From Takashimella koratensis (Eukaryota > Basidiomycota > Tremellomycetes > Trichosporonales > Tetragoniomycetaceae), in assembly GCA_003116875.1 (NCBI GenBank), contig BCKT01000014.1, forward strand, positions 566,149-630,148: a stretch of DNA of 64,000 nucleotides, given 5' to 3'. The translations under genes were made by a program, and so were the position numbers. This document shows, in pieces, positions 21,797 through 33,648 of the stretch. The first letter of the stretch is position 1; every line of letters begins with the position of its first letter. The notes under the pieces were generated by a model. That model saw nothing but the letters and a program-made list of their open reading frames with translations. It searched no databases and was not told the origin of the DNA.

Positions 21797-24700
21797 ATGG
21801 TTGTCAACGGCCTCGGTCCTCTCGGGGACGACTACGACATGCCTCCCACCGCGTCTGGCTCGACCTCCTCCCGCCTCCGGCCACCCGCGATCACCTCCTC
21901 CCTCCCTTCCTCCTCCTCATCCCCTGCCATGTCATCCTACGCGACAGCCACCGCGCCCTTGGTCGTGCAACATCAGCTGTACCCGGACCCTCCTGGCCAG
22001 TCGTACTTTGATGACTCGGACGAAGAGGCCGCCTATGACCTCTCCGCTATCGACCCAGACCTACGACTACGTACGACGCGCACAGCTCACAGCGTTATCG
22101 CAGAGTCAGTCCGCTCCGAGGCCCTCGCCGATAAGCGGAAACGGCGGAGATTGTTCTCTGGCCTGTCCAGACGCAATACGAGGAAAGTCACCCCGTCCGC
22201 CGGATCTCTTCGGTACAGCTTGAGGCGGAACACCCAGGGGAACGTGCATGACGAGTCGAGTGGGGGTGCCGGGGATGGATCGAGCTCAGTGGCGGGTGAT
22301 GCGTCTACAGCAGGCGACCGCGACCACGAGCCACCGACGCGTACCCCCGAGGAGGTCCTGGACCAGGTCGAGGAGAGCCTACCTGGCCAAGAAAAAGGCG
22401 GGAAGAAATTCAAGGGGAAAGGGAAACAACGACAACCCGAACGACGAACAGTCTACGTCAACCTCCCCCTCCCCCCTTCCAAGCTAACACCAGCTGGCGA
22501 GCCCATCGTTCGTTACGTTCGTAACAAAGTCCGGACCGCCAAATACACGCTTGTCACTTTCCTCCCCAAAAACCTATTCGAGCAGTTCTACCGAGCCGCC
22601 AACGTCTATTTCCTCGCGCTCGTCATCCTCCAGGTCTTCTCGATTTTCGGGGCGACAACACCACAAATCGCGATGCTCCCCCTCGTTGCGATTCTGGGGA
22701 TGACAGCGATCAAGGACGCGATTGAAGATTGGAGAAGAGCCAAGTTGGACGAGGAGGTAAACACGTCGGCAGCGACAAAGTTGGGAGGGTGGAAGAATGT
22801 CAATCAGCCGACCGACGCTAGATCGTTCATCCAGCGCATGTTCAACGTTGGCCCAGGTGAGTTGGAAGCGCGGCTGTGAGAGTTATCAGCAAAGTGGCAA
22901 ATGTCGCTGACTTTTTGTATAGCCCCGGGCAAGCCGTCCAAGGGTGTGCGCAAGCTGCGAGAGGCGGAAGCGCGTGCGGGGAAGCAGATTGTTCTCGAGC
23001 GAACGGCCAAAACTCAACAGGACCTTGACCACGACGAGGAGGAGATGATCGCCTCGCCACCACCGACTACCCTCGGAGTCCCACAACTCTCTTACCAGCT
23101 CGATACAATCCACTCGGTCGCTGGTTCCGACGCTGCATCCGACGTTGGGGGAGGGCTGGGCGCTCTAGGCGATCTCCAACGACCCCGACGGTTGTCCTTG
23201 ACTTCGACGGCCCCGAGTATGCGGTCGAGGCGGACCGCAGGCGTCGTCGACTGGACCCACATGGCCTCAGGTACCGCGCAGTGGGAACGAACGCTCTGGA
23301 AAAAGCTTGAAGTCGGCGATATCGTCCTCCTTCGTGACAACGAGCAAATCCCCGCAGATGTTATCGTCCTCTCTACGTCTGACCCGGACAGCTTGTGCTT
23401 TGTCGAAACGAAGAATCTCGACGGCGAGACCAACTTGAAGCCCCGCAAAGCTCTCAAAGCGACCTCGTCGATAGCATCAGAGGAAGACGTCGAGCACGCT
23501 CGATTCGTCGTTGATTCAGAACCCCCACATGCGAACCTGTACACCTACAATGGTGTCCTCAAGTATCGCACGCACCCGGATAAGGGGGAGGTGGCGGAGG
23601 ATAAGAACGAGGCAATCACGATCAACGAGTTGTTGCTCAGAGGGTGCACGCTGAGAAATACGAAATGGGTCATTGGGATGGTCGTGTTCACAGGAGGAGA
23701 CACGAAGATCATGTTGAATGGAGGCGATACACCGTCAAAGCGGAGCAAGATTGAAAAGGAGACAAATTTCAACGTTATCATGAACTTTATCCTCCTCATT
23801 GTCCTCTGTGTGGCAACTGCTTTGCTTCGTGAGTACTAGGCTGAGGTTTTGGCGGTGAACAAGTGGGCGTCGTGGCTGACGACCGATTAGACGGGTACTA
23901 CCGGTCCTTGTCACAGACCAGCTACGACTACTACGAGATGGGTTCCGAAGCGGCCAACAACATTTATCTCGACTCGCTCATCATCTTCGCCTCTTCCCTC
24001 ATCGTCTTCCAAAATATCGTCCCCGTCTCGCTCTACATCACCGTCGAAATCGTGAAAACCGTCCAGGCCTACTTCATCTCTCAAGATATCGAAATGTACT
24101 ACGAGCCATTCGACACAACCTGTGTCCCGAAATCATGGAACATCTCGGATGACCTAGGCCAGATCGAATATGTCTTCTCGGACAAGACGGGAACGCTCAC
24201 GCAGAATGTGATGGAGTTTAAAAAGTGTTCGATCCAGGGTGTGGTCTTTGGGCAAGGGATGACAGAAGCCATGTTGGGTGCTGCCAAGCGCGAAGGGAAG
24301 AACGTCGAGGCGGACGACCCGGCGGAACTCGCAGCGGCGAAAGAGACAATGGTTTCGTACATGAAGCGCGCCTTTAAGAACCGGTACCTCCAACCCGACA
24401 AGCTCACTCTCATCGCTCCCGACCTCAGTGCCAAGCTCGCTGACCGAGCCGACCCTCTTCGTCCTCACATCATCGACTTCTTCCGCACCCTCGCCATCTG
24501 CCACACTGTCTTGTCCGACAAGCCCGAGCCCGAGGAACAGCCGTACGTGCTCGATTACAAGGCCGAATCGCCAGACGAAGCCGCGCTCGTCGCTGCTGCT
24601 CGCGACGTTGGGTTCCCCTTTGTCACGCGTAACCAGAATCGCATCGATATCGAGGTTCTCGGGCAAGTCGAGCGGTGGACTCCCTTGCGTGTGCTCGAGT

Positions 24701-27518
24701 TTAACAGCACAAGGAAGAGGATGAGCGTGATTGTGCGCAACCCCGAGGGCCAGATCATGCTTCTCTGCAAGGGAGCAGACAGTGTCATCTACGAGCGTCT
24801 GGCGGCCGACCACGATGAAGACCTCAAAGCCGCGACCCTCAAGGATCTCGAGATGTTCGCCAATGCGGGTCTCCGAACGCTGTGTATCGCCTCTCGACCG
24901 CTAAGCGACAACGAGTTCTTCGAGTGGGCTCGAGCGTACGATGCAGCTAGCGCGGCGACACAGGATCGCGATGGGGAGATTGACAGGGCGTGCGAGACTA
25001 TTGAACACTCGCTTACGATCCTCGGCGCAACGGCGCTCGAGGATAAGCTGCAGGAAGGTGTTCCCGACGCGATCGCAATGCTCCACAAGGCCGGAATCAA
25101 GCTCTGGATCCTCACGGGCGACAAGCTCCAAACGGCCATCGAGATCGGGTACAGCTGTAACCTCCTCACCAACGATATGGAGGTTATGATCATTAACGCG
25201 GATACGGAAGACGGAGCGCGTGCACAGATCGAAGCCGGGTTGAATAAGATTGCCTCAGTCGTTGGTCCTCCACCGACCAAAGGATCTCGAAAGATTCTTA
25301 AACCCGAGATGGCCCCCGAATCGACTTTTGCGGTAGTCATCAATGGTGACAGTCTCCGATTCGCTCTCCAACCGTCATTGAAGTCCCTTTTCCTCTCGCT
25401 CGGTACCCAGTGCGCTGCCGTCATCTGTTGCCGTGTCTCGCCCAGCCAAAAAGCGCTCACCGTTAAGATGGTAAAAGAAGGGTGTAACGCAATGACTCTG
25501 TCGATCGGGGACGGCGCAAACGATGTTGCGATGATCCAGGAAGCAAACGTCGGTGTGGGTCTTTTTGGGTTGGAAGGTAGTCAAGCGGCAATGTCGGCAG
25601 ATTACGCGTTTGGGCAGTTTAGGTTCCTCACGAGACTGCTGCTCGTTCATGGTCGTTGGTCATATGTGCGAATCGCCGACATGCACGCAAAGTGAGTAAA
25701 GCGGCAGGTGGGGTGGGATGGGCGTTGTGGGCAAAGAGGAAGAGTGCAATGATGCTGACTGTTCCCCTCCCGCTTCGACAGCTTCTTCTACAAGAACGTC
25801 ATCTGGACTGTCTCCATGTTCTGGTTCCTCATCTTCAACAGGTAAGTTTTTGCTTTTCTTTCCATTAGAGAGCCATCACTGACCCCTGACTCAGCTTCGA
25901 CGCGACCTACCTGTTCGACTACACCTTCATACTGCTCTTCAACCTCGCGTTCACCTCACTTCCCGTCGGTATCCTTGGCGCGTTCGACCAAGACACCAAC
26001 GCGGTCGCCTCTCTCGCCTTCCCACACCTGTACAAACGCGGTATCCTTGGCCTCGACTACACGCGGACCCGGTTCTGGCTCTACATGCTCGACGGTCTAT
26101 GGCAATCCCTCGTCATCTTCTTCGTACCCTACTTTGTCTACGGCGACGGTACCGCCTGGTCATCGACAGGCCGCGACTCGAACGGGTTGTACGATTTCTC
26201 CTCGACCATTGCGTGCGCTGGTGTCTTTGCTGCCAATTTTTACGTGGGGATAAACACCCGATACTGGACCGTGATCACCGCCGTTGTCTTGTCACTCTCG
26301 ACTTTACTCGTTTTCATCTGGATCCCAATCTACAGTGCTCTTGCATCACTCGAGTACTCGGGCGTCGTTGGTGCGATTTACACAACGTTTGATTTCTGGG
26401 CAATCGTGCTCATCACCGTCTTTGTCGCTGTCGCTCCCCGCTTCGTCGTTTCGGCGGCTCGCCAGTCGTACAACCCGCGCGACAAGGATATCGTCCGTGA
26501 AGCCTGGGTCGGCGGGGACCTGAAAGACCAGCTCGGAGTTCGACACCGAAAGAAGAGCAAGCAGCTACGCGCCAGTCGCAAGGGCAGTGCAGACATTGAT
26601 CTCTCCGAGAACATGCCGCACTCACTTGGTGACGTTGACGAGGAATTTGGACACGATGTTGAGGGTGGGAACATGCTTTCGTCGACGTTTACTGCACGTC
26701 TTCAGAAACAACTCGGTGCGTCTGGTGGAGTCAGCCAGGACGAGCGGGGTCTGTACCAGCCGACGGCGATGCAGAGTCCGCACAGACACGGCGCGATGAC
26801 GCCCGGGTCCATGTCGGATCGAACGAACAACAACATGTCGCCTTCGGGCTATCCCTCCGCCCATGCCTCCTTGCTCGTCGATATGCCGTCGCCTACACCC
26901 CAAGGCGTATCGTCATTCCCGGCTCCTCTCCAGCTCGGCGGGACTGTTGGCTCCAACTCATCGCGAGGCAAGATGTCACCCGGTGCAGGCGCGGTCGCTA
27001 CGTTCGCCCATGACCACCCGGATTCGCAGGACCAGCCACCTCCATCCGCGACGTTGTCGTACATCTCACCCTCGGCGATCGCCGGCTTCGACACCGAGCT
27101 TGACCACCACAACCACCCGGGTCTCGTTCCTCCTCCTCGTATGCCGATGCTGCGACACACCTCGTCCGCTGAGCCCCTCATGGGTGACACCTCGCAGCAA
27201 GGCGTATACACCTCCCAGTCTCACCCGCTCTCAGACCCGACTGATACCGACACCGATCACAACGACGTCTTCATGCACCCTTCTCGAACCGTGGCATCCC
27301 CCGCTCGCCAGAACACGGCCCCTACAGCGGGCATGAACACCGCTACCAGCTCGGGGTTACACGATCCGGCGCGACCTCAATCGATGCACTACGATTTCTC
27401 ACGGCCTCCTACGATAAACTTTGATTCAGATACCCAGGGGTTTGCAGGGTTCGGGACGGGGCACTGGGGTGATGAGGGGCATGGTCAGTCAGGCGGCGGA
27501 TCGGGATACGCTTTGTGA
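21797..27518 (+). CDS. P4-type phospholipid-transporting ATPase (Dnf1/2 class flippase)
   Basis: P4-ATPases move phospholipids from the outer to the cytosolic leaflet of plasma or endosomal membranes, with a Cdc50-type partner. Exons 21797-22856, 22923-23828, 23891-25691, 25782-25841 and 25895-27518 give 1,816 aa. The Dnf-type entry block is clear (YVNLPLPP, YVRNKVRTAKYTLVTFLPKNLFEQF). The catalytic motifs are the DGETN dephosphorylation loop (about residue 520), DKTGTLTQN with the phosphorylated Asp near 753, KGADSVIYER, and GDGANDVAMIQEANVGVG (about 1195). Ten membrane segments are expected: two in exon 1, two around exons 2-3 and the rest in exons 4-5. The N-terminal 210 and C-terminal 350 residues are disordered and Ser/Pro/His-rich, longer than in budding yeast. 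The upstream in-frame ATG at 21719 is possible, but 21797 (MVVNGLG) is preferred. Confidence 0.94.
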
Positions 27519-27963
27519 GAGAGACTGTGACGAGTAAGGACCCAAGGAGAGGAGGAAAAGGGACAGTGGTCGATCTTTGGTTTTCAATTTGGTTTTCTGG
27601 ATAGCTCATACATTTGGTCACGATTCATTTGATACTACCATCTTTACCACTCTACATTTACATCTTTATGTTTACTTACATACATTGCAATGGATACCTA
27701 GGTTCCGGGATATGGTCTGCTCCTGTTCAGTCTATGCAGGATGATGCTACGACTCAGGCTAACGCTGTGTCGCTCGCTGGCTGTGGGTTGTGGGTTGTGC
27801 GGCCAAGGACGAGTGCCACAAACGGTGGACGATTGCCACGTGTTCTCTGTTACTCTGCTTCGCGTCCTCTCGCCTCGATGCGCTTTGCCCTCTCTCTCTC
27901 CCCATCCCATCCACTGCCCATCTCTCATCCCTAGACACCTACCCACCTCCAACAACGCACAAG
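27519..27963. other. Intergenic region, flippase 3' UTR and SEC28 promoter
   Basis: About 445 bp, AT-richer at 27590-27700, then a C/T-rich leader (TCTCTCTCCCCATCC) just before the SEC28 start. No gene seen. Confidence 0.55.
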
Positions 27964-29465
27964 ATGGAGGCCGATCCGCTCTTCAACGTCAAGCAGCTCT
28001 TCTACCAGTGTACGTATGCCGCTCTTCCTTTTCCCGCGCTTTGTTTTTCCCGGCCAACGCTCCACGGACCTCTGCTGACTTGTCAACCTCCAGCTTCGTA
28101 CAAAGGTGAATCTCCTTCACATCCCTCTCCTGGGTCTTTCCAGTACCATTTTCGTTCTCACTGACATCACCTCTCTTCTCTTTCTCTTCTCTCACTTCCC
28201 TACTTCACTCTTCTAGCCTGTATCTCCGAAGCGACGAGCCGTGGTATCACCCCGTCTGACAGTTCCGAATCCCTCCACCGAGCAATCTACGTCGCTCGCT
28301 CCCACCTCGCCTCTTCTCCTCCTACCTTCTCATCCGCGCTCTCCGTTCTCTCCCCCTTCACCGCACTCGACCCGGCCCCCGCCCCCGCGCGCGCCTTCAC
28401 CGCACTCACGTCGTACCTCGAGGCCAAGAGCAAAGGCGACAGCGCCGAGTCCCACGTCGACGAGGTCCGTGATGTCGTCCTCGAGTTCGAAGGCGAGGAA
28501 GGGGACGACGAGGAAGGGGTTGAGGATGAGGGCCTCGTGAGGGTCGCAGCCGGGACGATCTTTGTGTTGGAAGGAGAGGCGGAGGAGGCTGTTGCGACCC
28601 TCACCGAGGGCGCGGCGAAGAAGCACCTCGAGAGGTGAGTACAGCTGCAGAGATAGCTCCTGCACGGAGTGTTGAGAGTTAGAGAAGCGTTTGGTGGAAG
28701 TAGATGGGAATGGGAGAGTGTAGAGCCCAGATTGACGCCTTGCAGTATGGCAGTGCTCGTGCAGCTGCTGCTCTCGCTGGACCGCCGAGACCTCGCTCAG
28801 TCGACCTACAACAATGCCAAGCGGATCGGCAACGACTCACTTCTCGTGCAGGCTATCGAGGCCTGGATCGGTCTCAAGACTGTACGTCCATCCCCCCATC
28901 CATCTGATCCCCTTCTTCCCCCGTTGCCAGTCCTAACGCCTCGATTCTCTCATACTACATTTCCCATCCCTGTCCCCCACGCTGGTTCCCTTGGTATCGC
29001 GTATTGACCCGTCATCACTAGGGAGCGCGCCCATTGCACCAGTCATACTACTTCTACGAAGAGCTCTACCAGCTCCCTAACGGCCGGACGCCTCCTGTTC
29101 TCGCGTCGCACGCTGCCTCTCACCTCCTCCTTGGCCACATTGACGAGGCCAAGGCAGATATCTCCGAGGCGCAGCAGCAGCAGGGCGGAGCGACCGACCC
29201 CAACGTCCTCGCTGTTGGCGCGTCGCTCGGCATGGACGGTTTCACCGAGTACGTCTGGCTCTATGTTGGCTACGTCCCCGCGTTGGCTTGGGTTTAAGCG
29301 GTCCGGGCGTCACCAGTCCTTCTGCATTCCTTAAATGCTCCCGCTGACAGATTCGAAATTAGGAAACTCGAGTCCGACGCCCCCACGCACCCCTTCGCGA
29401 TCGACCTCAAGGAGAAAGCATCGCTCTTCGATGAGGCTGCGGCAAAGTTCACCATCGCCGCGTGA
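27964..29465 (+). CDS. SEC28: Coatomer subunit epsilon
   Basis: Epsilon-COP is a TPR-like subunit of the COPI coat that stabilises alpha-COP during Golgi-to-ER and intra-Golgi traffic. Exons 27964-28009, 28094-28105, 28217-28634, 28746-28881, 29022-29248 and 29351-29465 give 317 aa, close to the usual 300. Seen in order: DPLFNVKQLFYQSSYKACISEA at the N-terminus, an acidic insert (EGEEGDDEEG), VLVQLLLSLDRRDLA, YFYEELYQ, SHAASHLLLGHIDEAKADISEA, and the C-terminal HPFAIDLKEKASLFDEAAAKF. The second exon is a 12-nt microexon that supplies SSYK; both of its borders and the flanking phases fit, and the family motif is broken without it. Confidence 0.93.
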
Positions 29466-29859
29466 TCGATCGAGTCCGCAAGCAGGGGGAGTATATCTCT
29501 ACACGTACAGTATGACGAAGAAAGCGAACGAACTCCGGTTATGTGTGCACGATGCAGGGATCATGGAAATCTGAAGAACGAGTCGCGGTCTTTAGGGACT
29601 TGTTCACGTGGTTTGCGCTGGGCAGAAAACTGGATATGACGGTGGAGAGCTTACGCGCTCACTCTCAAACATGTCCTCCTTTCATACTGACGCCTACCTT
29701 TCCTGACAACTCCCGTTAAACCCCGCCGCGGGAGAGCCAAGTCTGACGGCTGACTATCTCATAAAATACATCACCCCAATCTCCTCCCCAACGCCCCTAC
29801 TGTTCGCTACCACATACTTTTTTCCCCACACTCTACACTCTCTCATCGTGTCTAAAACA
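29466..29859. other. Intergenic region at the start of accessory island 1
   Basis: About 390 bp. A TATA-like ATAAAATAC lies at about 29760, roughly 100 bp upstream of the next ATG, followed by a C/T-rich leader. No gene seen. Confidence 0.5.
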
Positions 29860-30291
29860 ATGGCCACCGCCTCTCCTACCACAATCACGATCACGTCTCT
29901 GATCGAGCTTGTACCCGGCAAGCTCTACACCTTTCAAAAAGACGGGGACAACTCGAGACAGTTCGACCTCACTATTGCCGGTTGGAACAAAAGGTCCTGG
30001 GTTGGTTTGAATATCGACAAGCTGCGCACTCCTACCAACTTCACAGAGCACAAGGACGGTTCGACCGGCACCCGTCGCAGCGTCGAAGGTACTTTTGAGT
30101 TCGTGGGAGGTACACAATCTTTCAACCACTACGCCACTTTAAAGAAAGCGGAAAAGACGAACGTTTCCCACGGGCCGAGCTGCTTTACGCTCACTATTTG
30201 GGAAAGCCTCCAAGGGGACGGACATACCTACGACTGGGACATCTACTTGAGCTTGGTTGACGAGAGCGGCGGGGTCTCAGGGGACTCGTAG
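29860..30291 (+). CDS. Small intron-less protein of unknown function
   Basis: 143 aa in one exon from the ATG at 29860. No signal peptide, membrane segment or recognised domain. The sequence alternates polar and hydrophobic residues (GKLYTFQKDG, FDLTIAGW, SHGPSCFTLTIW, YDWDIYLSLV), which suggests a beta-sandwich fold. It resembles the next gene in layout: both begin with a short Ser/Thr-rich leader, then xPxxLYxF, and later an HYxTL element before a strand ending FxLxI or FxLRV. That likeness is weak and may reflect distant paralogy. The coding claim rests on a clean frame, a good leader and a TATA-like element about 100 bp upstream. Confidence 0.6.
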   Translation: MATASPTTITITSLIELVPGKLYTFQKDGDNSRQFDLTIAGWNKRSWVGLNIDKLRTPTNFTEHKDGSTGTRRSVEGTFEFVGGTQSFNHYATLKKAEKTNVSHGPSCFTLTIWESLQGDGHTYDWDIYLSLVDESGGVSGDS

Positions 30292-30877
30292 TCTGTGCGC
30301 AGGCATCGGATGATGTTCGGGTTATGAGGGGGAGAGGTGGGAAGTGGGTCATTCGAAGTGCGAACTGTTTCGTCGTGTATCCTAAAAGGGGCATGCACAA
30401 CCTTTACTGAAGGTGTGGGCCAAGTCCCCACATGCGCCGTTGGTGTACTGGCGAGACAAGCAGGAGGGGTGGCAATCGTTCCCTCCCGGCACTTGAGTCC
30501 AGTACTTCCTGAGTCGAGGTGCTATACAGTGCTCCACTTGCCATTGCGTCACTCGGGAGTTCACCAACTACCCTCTTTTGATATACAGTATACAGCTTTC
30601 CTCCTTCAACAAACCGATCCTTTCGGTGTGGATCTAGGGGGTTAACGCTTGACAGTTGCTCACAGACTGAAATGGGCGCCAACCTTCACTGCAAGTACCA
30701 CTTGAACTGGCCCTCTTTACATGTAGATCTCTGGCGCACTGTAGCCTTCGTTTGAGACAATGCACCCTCCTGGAATGGGAGGGGTGGTTGACCTTTGAAC
30801 AACCCCCCCCCCCCCTCCTCCTCCTCCTCACTTCACTCGTTTCGATCACCTATCTACACGTCTTCAACTACAACACG
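30292..30877. other. Intergenic region within accessory island 1
   Basis: About 590 bp with no gene seen. A poly-C run of about 14 (30805-30818) followed by CTC repeats sits just before the next gene's leader. Confidence 0.5.
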
Positions 30878-31351
30878 ATGTCGAGCCACACTTCTGCTAC
30901 GACGCTCGTCTCATCTGTATGCGATTTCAAGCCGAATACACTCTACTCTTTCGAGAGCGTCGGAGACGCCACGTTCTTCAACTTTGCCCTCATTCCCTCC
31001 ACGAGCTTGGACATTGCCCGCTTCCACAAGCCCAGCACGTTCAAGGCAGCTGAGTCGGTGTCTTTCCGCGACCTCGGGCTTTGCGAATTCTCTGACGGTC
31101 GATCCGGCGTTGTACATTACGTCACTCTGACCCAGAAGCCCAACACGCAGCAGCCGGTTTTCCGACTCCGTGTCGATTCAGCCGATGCCAAACGCAAGTT
31201 CGACGCGACACAGAGCATCAAGAATATACACGAGGTCCCAAAGAGCGAGCATTCTCGAAGCGTACCTCTCGTTTCGATTCTGATTTTGTTTTGTACTGGT
31301 ACATGCAGTACTTATTCTCTTTGTGTTCTGAGCATGCAAGATCCTTTCTAG
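30878..31351 (+). CDS. Small intron-less protein of unknown function
   Basis: 157 aa from the ATG at 30878. No recognised domain. The first 110 residues look beta-rich (NTLYSFESVGDATFFNFAL, SFRDLGLCEFSDG, VVHYVTL, FRLRVDSADAKRKFD). The tail after residue about 130 is hydrophobic (VSILILFCTG) and could be non-conserved read-on, or the gene could be truncated. It ends KRKFD-like before the tail, faintly like the KRKW element near the C-terminus of the downstream paralogue pair, so a distant relationship is possible but unproven. Confidence is moderate for a coding gene and low for the exact C-terminus. Confidence 0.5.
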   Translation: MSSHTSATTLVSSVCDFKPNTLYSFESVGDATFFNFALIPSTSLDIARFHKPSTFKAAESVSFRDLGLCEFSDGRSGVVHYVTLTQKPNTQQPVFRLRVDSADAKRKFDATQSIKNIHEVPKSEHSRSVPLVSILILFCTGTCSTYSLCVLSMQDPF

Positions 31352-31808
31352 TTTAGGACATAACTGGGTGCCAAGAGCCAGTAGCCGACCATTGCTCACG
31401 CACAAGCCCTTCTCTCTGAAGACTTCGAGCAGACTGTTCGCAACGCTGTCAGGGATGTTCAGGCAAGCCAAACGAAGGTGTAGTCAGCCACGCACAAGAG
31501 CGTTGTCAGCAATGCGACAAAGACACTTGGGCCGTGCCCTTTCCTTTGGACTGACAGGCAGTGTTTCAGTCAAAGCAGGCGCTCAAGCGAGCTGACATGT
31601 CTCCCTCCTTACATTTTGGGGGTCGTCAACTCGTCCACGCCTCGCGAGACAGAAAGAACTCCCAGAGGAGAATGATTCATAAGCTCCTTACTCTTCGAAC
31701 CCCCCCAACTTTTTTTTTTTTTACTCACCTCAGCATACCGCTTGCTTACGCGCTCTCAAGCTCCCACCTATCTCCACGCCGGTACCGTTCAAGCGCACGA
31801 TTTGCACC
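31352..31808. promoter_or_regulatory. Upstream region shared with the downstream paralogue
   Basis: About 460 bp. Parts match the region upstream of the second paralogue (33370-33648): AGTCAGCCA, then GCCCTTTCCTTTG, then a GCAGGCAG-like or ACAGGCAG block, then a C-run with poly-T followed by CCTCAGCAT about 70 bp before the ATG. This is what a duplicated promoter would look like. Confidence 0.45.
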
Positions 31809-32666
31809 ATGAACTCGCTCCCCACTACCGACGAAACTCCCCTCGAGTATTTCGATACGAATGAAAGGACGCTGACTGCCGAGCAGGAAAGGATTTGGGA
31901 CGGACTGTTCAAGCGACTCACCTACCCGGAAAAGGTTGCGCTCGATCCTTGCTTATACCAGTACATCGGCGCCCGTATTGATGGCTCCTCCCTTTCTCGT
32001 CGCGACAAAGGGTTCTGGACGTCGATCAACAGACCGACGCCTACCCCGCGGTTCGGCGGGAACTACACGATGTACAAGGTCAGAAGCCCAGGAAGTCACT
32101 CTGAACGTCAATGGCTCGCGAAGTCGGAATCGGTAGATGACTGGCTATCATCAATCGATTGTCCTGGATTCGAGGTCACTCACATCACGACGCAAAGGTG
32201 TGAATATCCGGGTGAGGAGAGGGTCATCCTTGTCTCTCGAAACAAGGAAAGAAAGATCATCTTCCACGCTGCCAGAGGTTACCTGGACCCATATCGTGAT
32301 TCGGACGCCGCAGGACGTGCTATCCTGTTCCTTTACAGGCGATCAGCCATATCAGGATCCGGCTACAACTGCTTCATCGAACAGTGTGACAACGAAACGC
32401 TGTCGCCAAGCGATTAAATTGCCCCCACAAACACACCTGTCGCTCGCAATTCCAGTGCCAAAGACTCCGATCTCTCCCGAATTTTGAACCAGGAGGAAGA
32501 GCTGAAGTTTATTCAGTCTCTGACTGCCTGGAAACTCCTCTCACTCCGAACTCGCCTTCAGAAAGCGAGGCCATACGATCGCGTGCACACCGAAGACGAT
32601 CGCAAGTGGACGTACACAGATGCGGACAGGTGTTCGGTCACCGACTCGCTCACGATCGTCTCATGA
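31809..32666 (+). pseudogene. Paralogue A, interrupted by an in-frame TAA
   Basis: The frame from the ATG at 31809 reads 202 codons to TAA at 32415-32417, then continues in the same frame, without further stop, to TGA at 32664-32666. The part after the stop (EELKFIQSL, RKWTYTDADR) aligns with the end of the downstream paralogue (FSEFIGSL, KRKWTFTKDG). The part just before it (CFIEQCDNETLSPSD) aligns with CQIQECGNASMWPDD. The TAA sits exactly where the sister has TAC for Tyr in DDYLPP. So either one substitution has killed the full-length protein, or the locus makes a shorter 202-aa product, or the stop is read through. No domain recognised. No intron could remove the stop: there is no suitable donor nearby. 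Confidence 0.7.
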
Positions 32667-32786
32667 GGAAACAGCACAGCCTTCCCGAACAACGTCGTGC
32701 CCTCGCTTCTTCCGCTCATCCGTGTCGCTCGTCTCATTCTTCTCGTCTCGTTCGTCCGACGACCGCGTCCCTCTTGCCTCGCCGCC

Positions 32787-32860
32787 TTCAACTGCGACCC
32801 CGTTTCCTGTACTTTCGACCCCGCTCTCGCTGTCCTCTTCCTGTATATCGTGTTCAACCA
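32787..32860 (+). repeat. Spaced 3'-flank motif, copy 1
   Basis: TTCAACTGCG, a 53-nt C/T-rich spacer, then GTGTTCAACCA. The right half is preceded by TGTATATC (32842-32849), close to a Puf-protein site in RNA. Confidence 0.6.
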
Positions 32861-32930
32861 CAACAGCGAGTTGCCGATTTCCGCCGCCCTGTCGAATACA
32901 CCGCCGTTACCGTTTCCGATCGCTCTTTCC

Positions 32931-33003
32931 GCACTCAACTGCGCCTACGGTTCCCCCGATCGACTTCGATTTCCTCCTTACTCTCCCTGTGTAAGGTGTT
33001 CAA
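32931..33003 (+). repeat. Spaced 3'-flank motif, copy 2
   Basis: CTCAACTGCG, spacer, then GTGTTCAACCA; 144 bp after copy 1 and in the same orientation. Confidence 0.6.
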
Positions 33004-33648
33004 CCATCACCTCCATACCACAAGCAAGTCCTGTCGTCTTCTCCCCCGCTCCCAACGATCCTTATCGTATAATTTCCCAATTGAATCAGACAAAGACTCG
33101 TCTACTCTTCCCTTCCCCCCCCACACACGCAGCTGTATTGTTTCCCTCACAGCCTCACGCCACTCAGATCATGCCTCATCCCACCACTCCGTACGTCCGT
33201 ACGTTGACCAGCCGCATGAAAGGATGTTCACTGTCTCTGAGAGCCTGTGGAGCAAGTCACAAATCCAGACCGACTCTGTGACCACTGAGTCCAGGCTCTC
33301 CAGGCTCGAAGCCCTCCTTTGTTGCTCCATGCTCACCATAGATAGCCTTCCGACGATCTGTGAGCAGCGCTGAGAGAGTTGAGTCAGCCATGTGTCTGAG
33401 AGGCTCAGGTGCTGCCCTTTCCTTTGCAACGCAGGCAGAGTCTTTGACGTAGGGGACGTTCAAACATGCAGTCATTGGTCCCTCCTTTCTGGTTAGCCTG
33501 AATTCTGTCGACTCATTCACCCAACTCGACCTAAGAAAACCCCACCCCCCCTCTCGCCTTTTTTTTCCAACCTCAGCATCCCCCATCCCCCACTGCTTGG
33601 CGATCCTGCACGCCTTTACTTCCACGTCAGCTTCCCAACTTCCAGGCC

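Larger units (their letters stand above)
32667..33648. other. 3' flank of paralogue A and promoter of paralogue B
   Basis: About 980 bp. The first 340 bp match the 3' flank of paralogue B and hold two copies of a spaced motif (see repeat entries). The last 280 bp match the promoter of paralogue A. Several C/T-rich open frames here are not supported as genes. Confidence 0.5.

Noticed and set aside
32606..33373. Forward Ser/Arg/Pro-rich frames
   Set aside because: C/T-rich flank DNA of the paralogue pair; several overlapping frames are open at once and none shows protein-like conservation except the short motif reported separately.
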